Position numbers and translations under genes: made by a program. A stretch of DNA of 64,000 nucleotides, from the NCBI GenBank assembly GCA_020722565.1, contig DYKO01000004.1:127643-191642 (forward strand), written 5' to 3'. Positions within the stretch are counted from its first letter, which is position 1. Each line of letters starts with the position of its first letter. This DNA comes from Rikenella microfusus. Its GTDB lineage: Bacteria > Bacteroidota > Bacteroidia > Bacteroidales > Tenuifilaceae. The notes under the pieces were generated by a model that saw nothing but the letters and a program-made list of their open reading frames with translations, had not been told where the DNA came from and made no database searches. Below, piece by piece: positions 37,057 through 45,055 of this stretch.

Positions 37057-38403
37057 ATGAATATCATTAGGGAAGATAACGATTCGTTAAGCACAACGAT
37101 TCGTGTTAAAATTGAAAAGGCCGATTATGCCGATAAGGTTGACAAGGCACTGAAAGATTACCGTAAAAAGGCCAACATAAAAGGTTTCCGTCCCGGAATG
37201 GCACCCATGTCGCTTATCCATAAGATGTACTACCGCTACATTCTGGCCGACGAGGTAACCAAAATGGCATCCGATAAGCTATACAATTTTATTAAGGAGA
37301 ACCAAATTCGCACTCTGGGTGAACCCATACCCAGCGAGAAGCAATCGCCCATTAACTGGGAAGTTGACGAAGCATTTGAACTTGCATGGGATTTGGGACT
37401 CGCCCCTGGAATTGACATCAAGTTTACCAAAAAGGATAAATTCCCATTTTACAAGATTCTTCCCAACGATGAAATGCGTAAATCCTACATCGATAACTAC
37501 CGCAACCGCCACGGGAAATACGTTAATGTTGATGCTACCGATGAAAAAGGACTTGTAAAAGCAACACTAACCGAACTGAATGATGATGAAACACCTCGTG
37601 AAAATGGCGTTACCGTAGATGGTGCATCTATATCTGTTACCCTTGTTGCCGATGAACCCGAAAAGAAAAAACTTATTGGCGTTAGGGTCGGCGATGTTCT
37701 GGTAATTGATACCCATAAGGCATTTCCCAACGAAGCCGATAGAGCCGCACTTCTTCACACCAAGAAAGAGGAACTGGCAAACATCAATCGGCTCTTCCAA
37801 CTCACCATAACCGAAACGCTTACATTTGCCCCTGCCGAACTGAACCAGGAACTGTTTAATGCAATTTATGGCGAAGGTACTGTAAACAGCGAAGATGAAT
37901 TCTACAAAAAGATTGATGAGGAAATTGAACGCAACCTGGTACAGGAGAGCGAATACCGTTTCGGAATCGTCTTAAAGGAAAAACTCCTCGAAAAATTAAA
38001 AATTGAGCTGCCCAAGGATTTCCTTATTCGCTGGCTAGTAGCAATCAACGAGGGTAAGTTTACCCGCGAACAAATTGAACAGGAATTCCCCATGTTTGAA
38101 AAAGACCTTAAGTGGCAGCTCATTAGCAACAAGGTATCCGAAGAGCAGAACCTGGTGGTTACCAATGAGGAACTCGAAGATTTTGCCATGGGTTATGCGC
38201 GCAGCCAATTCGCTACCTACGGCATGAACTTCCTGCCCGAAGAATACATTAAACGATACGCTACCGATATCCTAAAAAACAAGGACGAGGTTCGTAAAAT
38301 ACAGGAAAGCATTCTCGATAAAAAGGTGGTGGAATGGTTTAAATCGACCGTTAACCTTGACACTAAGGAAATTTCCATTGACGAGTATAATAAACTTAAA
38401 TAG
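37057..38403 (+). CDS. tig: Trigger factor chaperone
   Basis: Ribosome-bound chaperone that meets nascent chains. 448 residues. The ribosome-binding loop in the N-terminal domain is IKGFRPGMAPMSL (about 45). The central region is a diverged PPIase-type domain, and the long helical C-terminal domain (about 250-448) forms the arms. Divergence of the middle domain is usual in Bacteroidota. clpP follows after a terminator, a familiar tig-clpP neighbourhood, here without clpX. Confidence 0.93.
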   Translation: MNIIREDNDSLSTTIRVKIEKADYADKVDKALKDYRKKANIKGFRPGMAPMSLIHKMYYRYILADEVTKMASDKLYNFIKENQIRTLGEPIPSEKQSPINWEVDEAFELAWDLGLAPGIDIKFTKKDKFPFYKILPNDEMRKSYIDNYRNRHGKYVNVDATDEKGLVKATLTELNDDETPRENGVTVDGASISVTLVADEPEKKKLIGVRVGDVLVIDTHKAFPNEADRAALLHTKKEELANINRLFQLTITETLTFAPAELNQELFNAIYGEGTVNSEDEFYKKIDEEIERNLVQESEYRFGIVLKEKLLEKLKIELPKDFLIRWLVAINEGKFTREQIEQEFPMFEKDLKWQLISNKVSEEQNLVVTNEELEDFAMGYARSQFATYGMNFLPEEYIKRYATDILKNKDEVRKIQESILDKKVVEWFKSTVNLDTKEISIDEYNKLK

Positions 38404-38421
38404 TTTTACTTAAATCTTTTT

Positions 38422-38449
38422 AAAGCCGGTTCAATTTTGACCGGCTTTT
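38422..38449 (+). terminator. Intrinsic terminator of tig
   Basis: AAAGCCGG (38422-38429) pairs with CCGGCTTT (38441-38448), extended slightly in an AT-rich loop, followed by TTCCTTT. It lies 18 bases after the tig stop and separates tig from clpP. Confidence 0.75.
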
Positions 38450-38536
38450 CCTTTAATAACCTAAAATATCACACAATCCTTTTAAATTTTTAACAATTGT
38501 TGCTATATTGCGTTACTAATAGAAACCTTATAGACC

Positions 38537-39205
38537 ATGAAAGAATTTGAAAAATATGCAATAAAGCATAAGGGCATCAATAGCTTGACACTGCATCAGT
38601 ATTCCTCGATGGTAAACAGCTACATCTCGCCCACCATCATAGAGGAGCGCCAGTTAAATATTGCCACCATGGACGTGTTCTCCCGCCTTATGATGGACAG
38701 GATTATCTTCTTAGGTGTTCCCATTAACGACGATGTAGCCAACATCATTCAGGCGCAGCTGCTTTTCCTTGAATCAACTGACCCATCAAAGGACATTCAA
38801 ATCTACATTAATTCACCCGGTGGAGGTGTTTATGCAGGCTTAGGGATATACGACACCATGCAGTACATCAGTTCCGATGTTGCAACCATATGTACCGGCA
38901 TTGCCGCATCTATGGCTGCCGTTTTGCTGACCGCAGGCGAAAAAGGGAAACGAACCGCCCTACCCCATTCGCGCGTTATGATACATCAGCCCATGGGTGG
39001 TGCTGAAGGACAGGCCTCTGACATTGAAATTATTACCCGCGAACTTCTGAAGCTACGCAATGAGCTTTACGAAATTATTGCCACCCACTCCGGCAATCCC
39101 ATTGAAAAAATCCGTAAGGATTCCGACCGCGATTACTGGATGACTGCACAGGAAGCCCTTGAGTATGGAATGATTGACGAGGTGCTTCAACGCAACAAGA
39201 AGTAA
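38537..39205 (+). CDS. clpP: ATP-dependent Clp protease proteolytic subunit ClpP
   Basis: Barrel-shaped serine protease that works with ClpX. 222 residues. Catalytic triad: Ser in [13 protein letters not shown], His in [11 protein letters not shown], Asp in [16 protein letters not shown]-type segment. [16 protein letters not shown] is the conserved substrate-strand region. The N-terminus is about 20 residues longer than E. coli ClpP and may be processed. Its own leader and terminator suggest a separate transcript. Confidence 0.97.
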   Translation: MKEFEKYAIKHKGINSLTLHQYSSMVNSYISPTIIEERQLNIATMDVFSRLMMDRIIFLGVPINDDVANIIQAQLLFLESTDPSKDIQIYINSPGGGVYAGLGIYDTMQYISSDVATICTGIAASMAAVLLTAGEKGKRTALPHSRVMIHQPMGGAEGQASDIEIITRELLKLRNELYEIIATHSGNPIEKIRKDSDRDYWMTAQEALEYGMIDEVLQRNKK

Positions 39206-39222
39206 TTTTTCTACAATAAATT

Positions 39223-39247
39223 AAAGGCTGCCCTAGGGCAGCCTTTT
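39223..39247. terminator. Terminator shared by clpP and the convergent esterase
   Basis: AAAGGCTGCCC (39223-39233) and GGGCAGCCTTT (39236-39246) form a perfect 11-bp stem with a 2-base loop. T-rich sequence follows on the plus strand; on the minus strand the stem starts directly after the esterase stop. Confidence 0.75.
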
Positions 39248-40039
39248 CTATTTTTTCCTTATGTCAAACAGCCAAGGCAACAAGTCGGGTTCAGCAAATG
39301 CATTATCCCAGCTGTTATGCCCAACTCCTGGGTAAACGGTAAACCGCACATCGCCCTTCGCCTGTTTAATTGCATCTACCATTCGCTGCGAATGGAAAAG
39401 AGGAACCACATTATCAGCATCACCATGAAAAACCCATATTTTTACTCCTCTTTTAGCATATCGCTTGGCAGAGGCAGGGTTTCCTCCTCCACAAATGGGA
39501 AAGGCCGCTGCAAATAGTTTTGGTCTTCGGTACAGCAACTCATAGGTTCCCATGCCCCCCATTGATAACCCCCCAACATAGATGCGAGTAGCATCAACGT
39601 AGCTCAATTTAACGAGAGAATCGAGCAGCTCCAAAACCGCCCTCATTGGTGGAGTAGGCTTACCTCTTGCTGAAAAATCAAAGGTACTGCTGCCATCAGG
39701 AAGGGTTTTGATATCAACCCCAGCCCAGTAACTATCCGACGGACATTGAGGAAATACCACAATTGCTGGATATTTTTCCATTACCGTATCGGAGGCAAAA
39801 AGCCTGGCTCCATGTGTTAGCTGCTTTTCGTTATCCGTCCCCCGCTCGCCCGCTCCATGCAAGAACAGCACTAATGGGTATTGCTTTTGGGAATCGAAAC
39901 TTTTAGGGTAAAGAATCCGGTACGGTAAATCGATTCCTCTTGAATGAAATGTCCTAGCCTCAAATCTTTCGTTAACCTGAGTAAACGAAGCAATTGAAAA
40001 CATCATCATGGTCGTCGTAATAAATAACTGCCTTTTCAT
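39248..40039 (-). CDS. Secreted alpha/beta-hydrolase (feruloyl-esterase/PHB-depolymerase-like)
   Basis: 263 residues. A signal peptide (MKRQLFITTTMMMFSIASF) is followed by an alpha/beta-hydrolase domain: oxyanion region LVLFLHGAGERGTDNE, nucleophile elbow GLSMGGMGTYE (Ser about 145), acid in HGDADNVVP and catalytic His in GVGHNSWDNA. Such periplasmic or secreted esterases act on ester-linked polymers or small esters; the substrate is unknown. ATG 40039 is used because the signal peptide begins there; the frame is open ten codons upstream. Confidence 0.88.
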   Translation of the reverse strand: MKRQLFITTTMMMFSIASFTQVNERFEARTFHSRGIDLPYRILYPKSFDSQKQYPLVLFLHGAGERGTDNEKQLTHGARLFASDTVMEKYPAIVVFPQCPSDSYWAGVDIKTLPDGSSTFDFSARGKPTPPMRAVLELLDSLVKLSYVDATRIYVGGLSMGGMGTYELLYRRPKLFAAAFPICGGGNPASAKRYAKRGVKIWVFHGDADNVVPLFHSQRMVDAIKQAKGDVRFTVYPGVGHNSWDNAFAEPDLLPWLFDIRKK

Positions 40040-40159
40040 CCCTTCAAATTTTATTGAACAACTTATCAATGCGTTCTAGAGAATCTTTGTTTGGTAAACA
40101 AAGGTATAAAATAAAGAATCGAAAATAAATTAAAAACCTAATGTTTACAAAAAATTAAT

Positions 40160-40864
40160 CTAAATCCTACCATCGTCGGCAAAGGAGTAACACTCACCAT
40201 CGGTAATAATTACATGGTCAAGCAGGGCGATATCGAGAAACTGAGCGGCATTCTTAAACTTTTCGGTTAGAGCAATATCCTTATCGCTGGGCTTGGAGTT
40301 CCCCGAGGGATGATTATGCACCACAATAATAGCTGAAGCAAGTTTTTCGATGGCGGCTTTCATTATCAGCTTTAGGTCAACAACCGTTCCCCCAACTCCG
40401 CCCTGGCTGCTTCTTACCCGCTCAATAATCTTGTTCGATTTGTTAAGAAGCAGTGTCCAGAACTCCTCATGGGGTAAATCGGCCAACATGGGCTGAAAAA
40501 TCTCAATAACTGTGCGGCTCGAAAAAACTTGCTCCCGGTTTATGGGGCCTTCAGCGCTTCGTCTGCGGCCAAGTTCAAGAGCTGCCATTATGGATAAAGC
40601 TTTGGTGCGGCCAATGCCCTTTACACGGGTTAACTGGGGAAGGCTCATTCGAGCCAGTTCGTTTAAGCTGTTGTTGGCCTGAGTCAGCAGCCTCTGACTA
40701 ACCTCAACAGCAGTTTCATCGGCATTGCCAACCCTAATAAGTATGGCTATCAGTTCTGCATCACTAATGCTGGAGGCCCCCTTATTCAACATTTTCTCTC
40801 TAGGCCTATCATCTTTTGCCAGGTCCTTTATGGTTAAACGTTTTTCCTCGTTTTTCGTTTCCAT
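40160..40864 (-). CDS. radC: RadC-family JAB-domain protein
   Basis: 234 residues. An N-terminal helix-hairpin-helix-like region (LPQLTRVKGIGRTKALSIMA, residues about 65-85) precedes the JAB/MPN metalloprotein domain with HNHPSGNSKPSDKDIALT, the His-x-His...Asp zinc site, near 180. The family was once called DNA repair protein RadC, but its real activity is not established. ATG 40864 (METKNEEKRLTIKDLAKDD) is chosen; upstream in-frame codons show no similarity. Confidence 0.93.
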   Translation of the reverse strand: METKNEEKRLTIKDLAKDDRPREKMLNKGASSISDAELIAILIRVGNADETAVEVSQRLLTQANNSLNELARMSLPQLTRVKGIGRTKALSIMAALELGRRRSAEGPINREQVFSSRTVIEIFQPMLADLPHEEFWTLLLNKSNKIIERVRSSQGGVGGTVVDLKLIMKAAIEKLASAIIVVHNHPSGNSKPSDKDIALTEKFKNAAQFLDIALLDHVIITDGECYSFADDGRI

Positions 40865-40973
40865 GACTAGAAGATTAGCTATCTGAAAGTTAGTGTTTTT
40901 TTTGGATAATTTACAAGAGTTTTGCCACCAACTCAAATTAGATGTATCTTTAGGAAGCTAAAACAAAGATTTG

Positions 40974-41783
40974 ATGGTAAACAAGAAAAGCATTGCACGC
41001 TTTGCAACACCTTTGGTTATTCTGGCGGCTGCATATCTGACATATTCTATATCAATAGGTTATTATTCCTCCAGGCTAATTTTCCAACCCGATTCAGTAA
41101 TCTTTAAAAGGGGCTGTATTCAGCCCGAAGGAACATGCCTACGCATTAATTATCATTTCCCTGTTCCAGTTGGATACGGAAGGGCTCATATTGAAAGGCT
41201 TATTGTATCCGATTTTTTAACTATGGTTAATGAGCAGTCTCAGGCTAAAAGTATAGCGGTGCTAAAAAATATTCTTCTAGAAAATGCTCTTAGCTACGAC
41301 AGCTCATTTGTTGAGTACCAAAACTACTATGGCGATGGTTCTCGCTGGTATATCGATATAAAGTACAAAAAAATTTTCAGGTCAAAAAAATTGATTACTT
41401 TTCGTTACAGCTATTCCAACTATTTGGGTGGGGCGCATTCCCTTTATGGATGCCATTACGTTAATATCGACCTAAAAAAGGGAAAGATTTTGCATATCAA
41501 TGATATTGTAACCGATATGGAAAGGGTTACCCAATTAGTTCAAAAGATTCTCAATGAAAAATATTCTGGTTCGGATGGTGGCAATACCACAAACATTTTG
41601 CTTAATAGCACAAAAGGGTTTCCGCTGCCCCATGAGTTTGCGCTGCTAAAGGAGGGTTTACTGCTCCACTACAACATTTATGAAATTGCCAGTTACGATC
41701 AGGGTGATGAAAAGTTTATAATACCCTATAGCGATATCATGGGAATAATTGACCCCCGCTACTACAAAGCCATCAATGAGTAG
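40974..41783 (+). CDS. DUF3298 (RsiV-like) domain membrane-anchored protein
   Basis: 269 residues. One N-terminal membrane helix (about 8-28) anchors an extracytoplasmic protein with a PdaC/DUF4163-like first half and a C-terminal DUF3298 domain (about 150-262), recognisable by FSYSNYLGGAHSLYG-type sequence (FRYSYSNYLGGAHSLYG here), NIDLKKGKILHINDIV and FIIPYSDI. DUF3298 occurs in RsiV and lipoproteins, with lysozyme binding known for RsiV. No sigma factor is adjacent, so its role is open. ATG 40974 follows an in-frame TTG by one codon. Confidence 0.82.
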   Translation: MVNKKSIARFATPLVILAAAYLTYSISIGYYSSRLIFQPDSVIFKRGCIQPEGTCLRINYHFPVPVGYGRAHIERLIVSDFLTMVNEQSQAKSIAVLKNILLENALSYDSSFVEYQNYYGDGSRWYIDIKYKKIFRSKKLITFRYSYSNYLGGAHSLYGCHYVNIDLKKGKILHINDIVTDMERVTQLVQKILNEKYSGSDGGNTTNILLNSTKGFPLPHEFALLKEGLLLHYNIYEIASYDQGDEKFIIPYSDIMGIIDPRYYKAINE

Positions 41784-41800
41784 CAATCAAAACCACAAAT

Positions 41801-41826
41801 AAAAAAAGGCTGCCTTAGGCAGCCTT
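41801..41826. terminator. Terminator between the DUF3298 gene and rpsT
   Basis: AAGGCTGCC (41806-41814) and GGCAGCCTT (41818-41826) pair around a 3-base loop. On the minus strand seven U residues follow at once, a strong terminator for rpsT. The plus strand continues AATATTTTTT, so it also serves the convergent gene. Confidence 0.82.
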
Positions 41827-41850
41827 AATATTTTTTAAGTATACAGTTTC

Positions 41851-42105
41851 CTACTGTAATGCGTTCACATGCTTTTGAATGGAACTCTTAAGGTTAGCAG
41901 CTTTATTCTTATGAATAACATTCTTTTTAGCTAACTTATCAAGCATTGCGCTTACCCTTGGGAGTAATTCCATTGCAGCAGCCTTATCGGTTGTGTTGCG
42001 TAAAGCCTTAACAGCATTACGAGCGGTTTTAGCATAGTAACGGTTGTGTAACCTACGTACTTCCGCTTGTCTAATCCTTTTTTCTGCTGATTTATGATTT
42101 GCCAT
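41851..42105 (-). CDS. rpsT: 30S ribosomal protein S20
   Basis: 84 residues, the standard length, basic and helical: [18 protein letters not shown] at the start, then RNAVKALRN and [17 protein letters not shown]20 binds 16S rRNA in the 30S body. It lies 24 bases downstream of tRNA-Glu on the same strand, with a -7 box between them, and ends at a strong terminator. Confidence 0.97.
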   Translation of the reverse strand: MANHKSAEKRIRQAEVRRLHNRYYAKTARNAVKALRNTTDKAAAMELLPRVSAMLDKLAKKNVIHKNKAANLKSSIQKHVNALQ

Positions 42106-42120
42106 TGTTATTTATATTAA

Positions 42121-42128
42121 CAAATTTA
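42121..42128 (-). promoter_or_regulatory. Perfect -7 box between tRNA-Glu and rpsT
   Basis: TAAATTTG on the minus strand begins 1 base after the tRNA-Glu 3' end and ends 15 bases before the rpsT ATG. Any -33 element would lie inside the tRNA gene, and I see no TTG at the right place. rpsT may instead be read through from the tRNA promoter. Confidence 0.35.
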
Positions 42129-42129
42129 G

Positions 42130-42201
42130 TAGCCCGTAGGGGAATCGAACCCCTGTTACAAGGATGAAAACCTTGCGTCCTAGCCCCTAGACGAACGGGC
42201 C
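42130..42201 (-). tRNA. tRNA-Glu (anticodon UUC)
   Basis: On the minus strand the acceptor GGCCCGT pairs with ACGGGCT, the anticodon stem is CAAGG/CCTTG around TTTTCAT (anticodon UUC), and the T arm is AGGGGTTCGATTCCCCT. 72 bases; the CCA end is not encoded. A good promoter lies 43 bases upstream, and rpsT follows. Confidence 0.96.
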
Positions 42202-42243
42202 ATTGTTTACCTTTCAATGATCGTTACTTCATCAAAGCGGGTG

Positions 42244-42273
42244 CAAAGGTAAACGTTTTTTTTAAACCAACAA
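42244..42273 (-). promoter_or_regulatory. Promoter of tRNA-Glu (and perhaps rpsT)
   Basis: On the minus strand TTG (42273-42271), a 19-base spacer and a perfect TACCTTTG box (42251-42244). It points at tRNA-Glu, whose 5' end is at 42201. Confidence 0.62.
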
Positions 42274-42289
42274 AATTTTTCCAATTTTT

Positions 42290-42766
42290 TTATTTGAAAG
42301 TGTATCGAATAGATAAACCCGCATTAAACCAAATACCGGGGTTTTCGATTATATTGAGAATTGGTAAAATATCAAGGCCCAAATTAATTGGAGCCTCTTT
42401 AAAGGTGTATTCTAATCCGATAACACCATCGGCTCCCAGAAAAATATTGCTACCGTAATTGCTCTCAAATGGGTTTTTCTTTTCGGCATTAGCTGTGGCA
42501 AAGTGAGCCCCAAAACCGTAATACCACTTAATCCCTGGTGCATCGGGAATAGGATTGTGAAGCTGATATAAACCGGTTATACCTACTCCGCCCCAGCCAA
42601 AGGAAAGAATACCTTCTAACGCAGATTTCTGGGCAAAGAAATGTTTAAGGGTAATTCCTGATGGATAGCCTCCCCTTAATCCCAAAGCGGTTTTATAGTC
42701 CTGAGCGCTTATGTTTCCAGCGAAAAGAAAAACCACAAGGGTTAAAGCTGCTACTAATCTTTTCAT
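42290..42766 (-). CDS. Small secreted outer-membrane-like beta-barrel protein
   Basis: 158 residues with a signal peptide (MKRLVAALTLVVFLFAGNISA) and then strand-like, glycine/aromatic-rich sequence: ALGLRGGYPSGITLKHFF at the start and AGLSIRYTFK at the end, a typical barrel closing strand. I do not recognise a characterised family. It is a single gene between tRNA-Glu and mpl. Confidence 0.72.
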   Translation of the reverse strand: MKRLVAALTLVVFLFAGNISAQDYKTALGLRGGYPSGITLKHFFAQKSALEGILSFGWGGVGITGLYQLHNPIPDAPGIKWYYGFGAHFATANAEKKNPFESNYGSNIFLGADGVIGLEYTFKEAPINLGLDILPILNIIENPGIWFNAGLSIRYTFK

Positions 42767-42811
42767 GGTTCTATTTTTTAGGTTTAACTCACAAAAGTAA
42801 TTATTTACTAT

Positions 42812-44185
42812 TTAGCAATTATTTTTCCCAACTATTTCGTCAGCTAATTGTTGCAAATTAACACCCGCAAGGTTACCCGATGTCATTATTAGCAAATCGG
42901 TGCTGTCCCAGTTTAATCCCTTTAGGGCAGAAATTAATTCCTGTGCATCAATAAAAACGTGAAGTTTATCGCTACCAAAAGCAGTAAGCACATCGATTGG
43001 CTCTAATGGAGGCAAACGCTTCATTGAAATATTATGTGGATTGTAAAACACAAACCTGTTATCAGCGCTATCAAGGGTACTGGCATACTGCGACAGAAAG
43101 CTTTTATTTAAGCTGCTAAAGGTGTGAAGTTCAAAGCAGGCAACCAAAGCTCTATTGGGGTTACTTTGCTTTACCGCATCAACGGTAGCCCTAACCTTTG
43201 ATGGCGAATGGGCAAAATCGAGAAACACCCTTGTGTTAGCACTTTCGGCTAAGAGCTGGAGACGCTTGGCTGCTCCCTCAAATGTAGCAATGGCCTTGTA
43301 AAAGGCTTCCTCGGAAACGCCCAGTTCATTACACACCGCCTTAGCGGCAGATATATTCTGCATGTTATGGCTACCAAACACCCTTAATCCTAACCTACCT
43401 TTTTCAGTCAGCAAAAAGGTTTGACAGTAGGTTTGCTCGTAGGGATGAGTACGATAGGGAATGCGAGCGATGTCGGTTCGGGGATGAGCACTAACAACCT
43501 TTGCAACCTCAGCATCATCGGCGCAGTATACAAGTGCCCCCCCAGGAACAATAGTATCGATAAAATTGGCAAACTGCTCCCGATAAATCTCAAAAGTGGG
43601 GAAAACGTTAATATGATCCCATGCTATTCCCGAAATTACAGCAATATTGGGTTTGTAGAGATGGAACTTGGGGCGGGGATCGATGGGTGAGGTAAGGTAC
43701 TCATCGCCTTCAAAAACAGCAAATTGTGCCCCTTTGCTAAAAGCCACCATGTTTTCAAATCCTTTTAGCTGGGCACCAACCATGTAGTCAAATTCAACAT
43801 GTTCCTCCCTTAGCACATGCATTATCATTGAAGTAATAGTGGTTTTCCCGTGGCTTCCGCCTACCACCACACGAATTTTATCCTTTGCCTGCTCATAAAG
43901 GAACTCGGGGTATGAGTATATTTTTATGTTAAGCTCCTGGGCTTTTAACAGCTCAGGGTTGTCGGAACGGGCATGCATCCCCAAAACAATGGCATCGATA
44001 TCCTGGGTAATAATATCGGGATTCCAACCCTCGTAAGTAGGTTGCAAACCGTGGTTGCGCAAGCGCGACAATGATGGCTCAAATATCTCATCGTCGGAAC
44101 CACTAACTTGGTAACCCTTAAGCTTCATGGCAATTGCCAGATTGTGCATGGCGCTTCCACCTATGGCTATAAAATGAACTCGCAT
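42812..44185 (-). CDS. mpl: Mpl-type murein peptide ligase (Mur ligase)
   Basis: UDP-MurNAc:L-alanyl-gamma-D-glutamyl-mDAP ligase, which reattaches recovered tripeptide to UDP-MurNAc in cell-wall recycling. 457 residues in three Mur-ligase domains: N-terminal Rossmann-like (FIAIGGSAMHNLAIAMKLKG), central ATPase with P-loop GGSHGKTTITSM near 112 and AFEGDEYLTS-type segment (FEGDEYLTSP), and C-terminal domain with DFAHSPSKVRATV. The FEGDEY sequence and GGSAMHN start separate it from MurC. A GH25 lysozyme gene precedes it on the same strand. Confidence 0.9.
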   Translation of the reverse strand: MRVHFIAIGGSAMHNLAIAMKLKGYQVSGSDDEIFEPSLSRLRNHGLQPTYEGWNPDIITQDIDAIVLGMHARSDNPELLKAQELNIKIYSYPEFLYEQAKDKIRVVVGGSHGKTTITSMIMHVLREEHVEFDYMVGAQLKGFENMVAFSKGAQFAVFEGDEYLTSPIDPRPKFHLYKPNIAVISGIAWDHINVFPTFEIYREQFANFIDTIVPGGALVYCADDAEVAKVVSAHPRTDIARIPYRTHPYEQTYCQTFLLTEKGRLGLRVFGSHNMQNISAAKAVCNELGVSEEAFYKAIATFEGAAKRLQLLAESANTRVFLDFAHSPSKVRATVDAVKQSNPNRALVACFELHTFSSLNKSFLSQYASTLDSADNRFVFYNPHNISMKRLPPLEPIDVLTAFGSDKLHVFIDAQELISALKGLNWDSTDLLIMTSGNLAGVNLQQLADEIVGKNNC

Positions 44186-44256
44186 TTATTATGATTTTGT
44201 TACTATTCAATATTTGATAAAAGGGTAAACCACAATTATACCACATGCCTAACCTG

Positions 44257-44976
44257 CTAACGTTTGAGCTCCTTCAGATACTGTTTCCACTCCAATTTGC
44301 TACCGTAAAAAACATTGTAATCCACCTTCCCTTGTATTCCATTTAACCGACCCTCATGATGATACTGCCAGAAAGTCCATGGCCTGTCAATTTCAGGGTT
44401 ATGATCGAAAGAGCAAATCCAAATATTGTGTTCGGGAAAATTATCTTTTACATAAAGTTTATATGTGTCTTTATTGGTATAAATTAGAACTTTTTGGCGT
44501 GTGGATTGCTCAACAATTCTGATAAATGTTTTAAGATCAGAAATAATATACTTCCGTTTACGACGAACTACATTGCCCCATTCCTCAACATCAACCACTG
44601 GCGGTAGGGTAAGCTTGGCTTTTGAAATTGCACTCAGAAAGTTGGCAGCCTGACGGGCACCATTGCGATTAAAATTAAAGAAATGGTAAGCCCCGGCTGG
44701 AATGCCTGTTTGATTAGCCCCCTTGACATTGGCTCTAAAGTTTTTGTCCTTACGGGTTTCCCCCTCGCTTGCCTTAATAAATACAAAATCGATACCGTGA
44801 GCACTCATCTTGTTCCATTTGATGTCTCCGGTATGGGCAGAAACATCAATCCCCCAAATCAGGTAGCGGTGATGGGGGTCAGAGATATATCTTACCGCTA
44901 GCCAAACCATAGCAGCAGCTGCAAAAAGCAAAATAGAAATACCAATTCTATTTATTCGTTTTTGTTTCCGTTTCAT
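44257..44976 (-). CDS. Membrane-anchored GH25 lysozyme-like muramidase
   Basis: 239 residues. A basic N-terminus and one membrane helix (about 12-30) are followed by a GH25 barrel: WGIDVSAHTGDIKWN with the conserved Asp44, FVFIKASEGE, AGAYHFFNF, and the catalytic acid in LPPVVDVEEWG. GH25 enzymes cut the glycan backbone of peptidoglycan. ATG 44976 (MKRKQKRINRIG) is used. It stands 71 bases upstream of mpl on the same strand, so cleavage and recycling of murein may be linked. Confidence 0.9.
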   Translation of the reverse strand: MKRKQKRINRIGISILLFAAAAMVWLAVRYISDPHHRYLIWGIDVSAHTGDIKWNKMSAHGIDFVFIKASEGETRKDKNFRANVKGANQTGIPAGAYHFFNFNRNGARQAANFLSAISKAKLTLPPVVDVEEWGNVVRRKRKYIISDLKTFIRIVEQSTRQKVLIYTNKDTYKLYVKDNFPEHNIWICSFDHNPEIDRPWTFWQYHHEGRLNGIQGKVDYNVFYGSKLEWKQYLKELKR

Positions 44977-45055
44977 ATCAGCAAAAATATAAACCATTTA
45001 GCAATTTGATTGCATCAATTCATCTTTCTAGTGTATCTTTATAAAAAATTATGGG

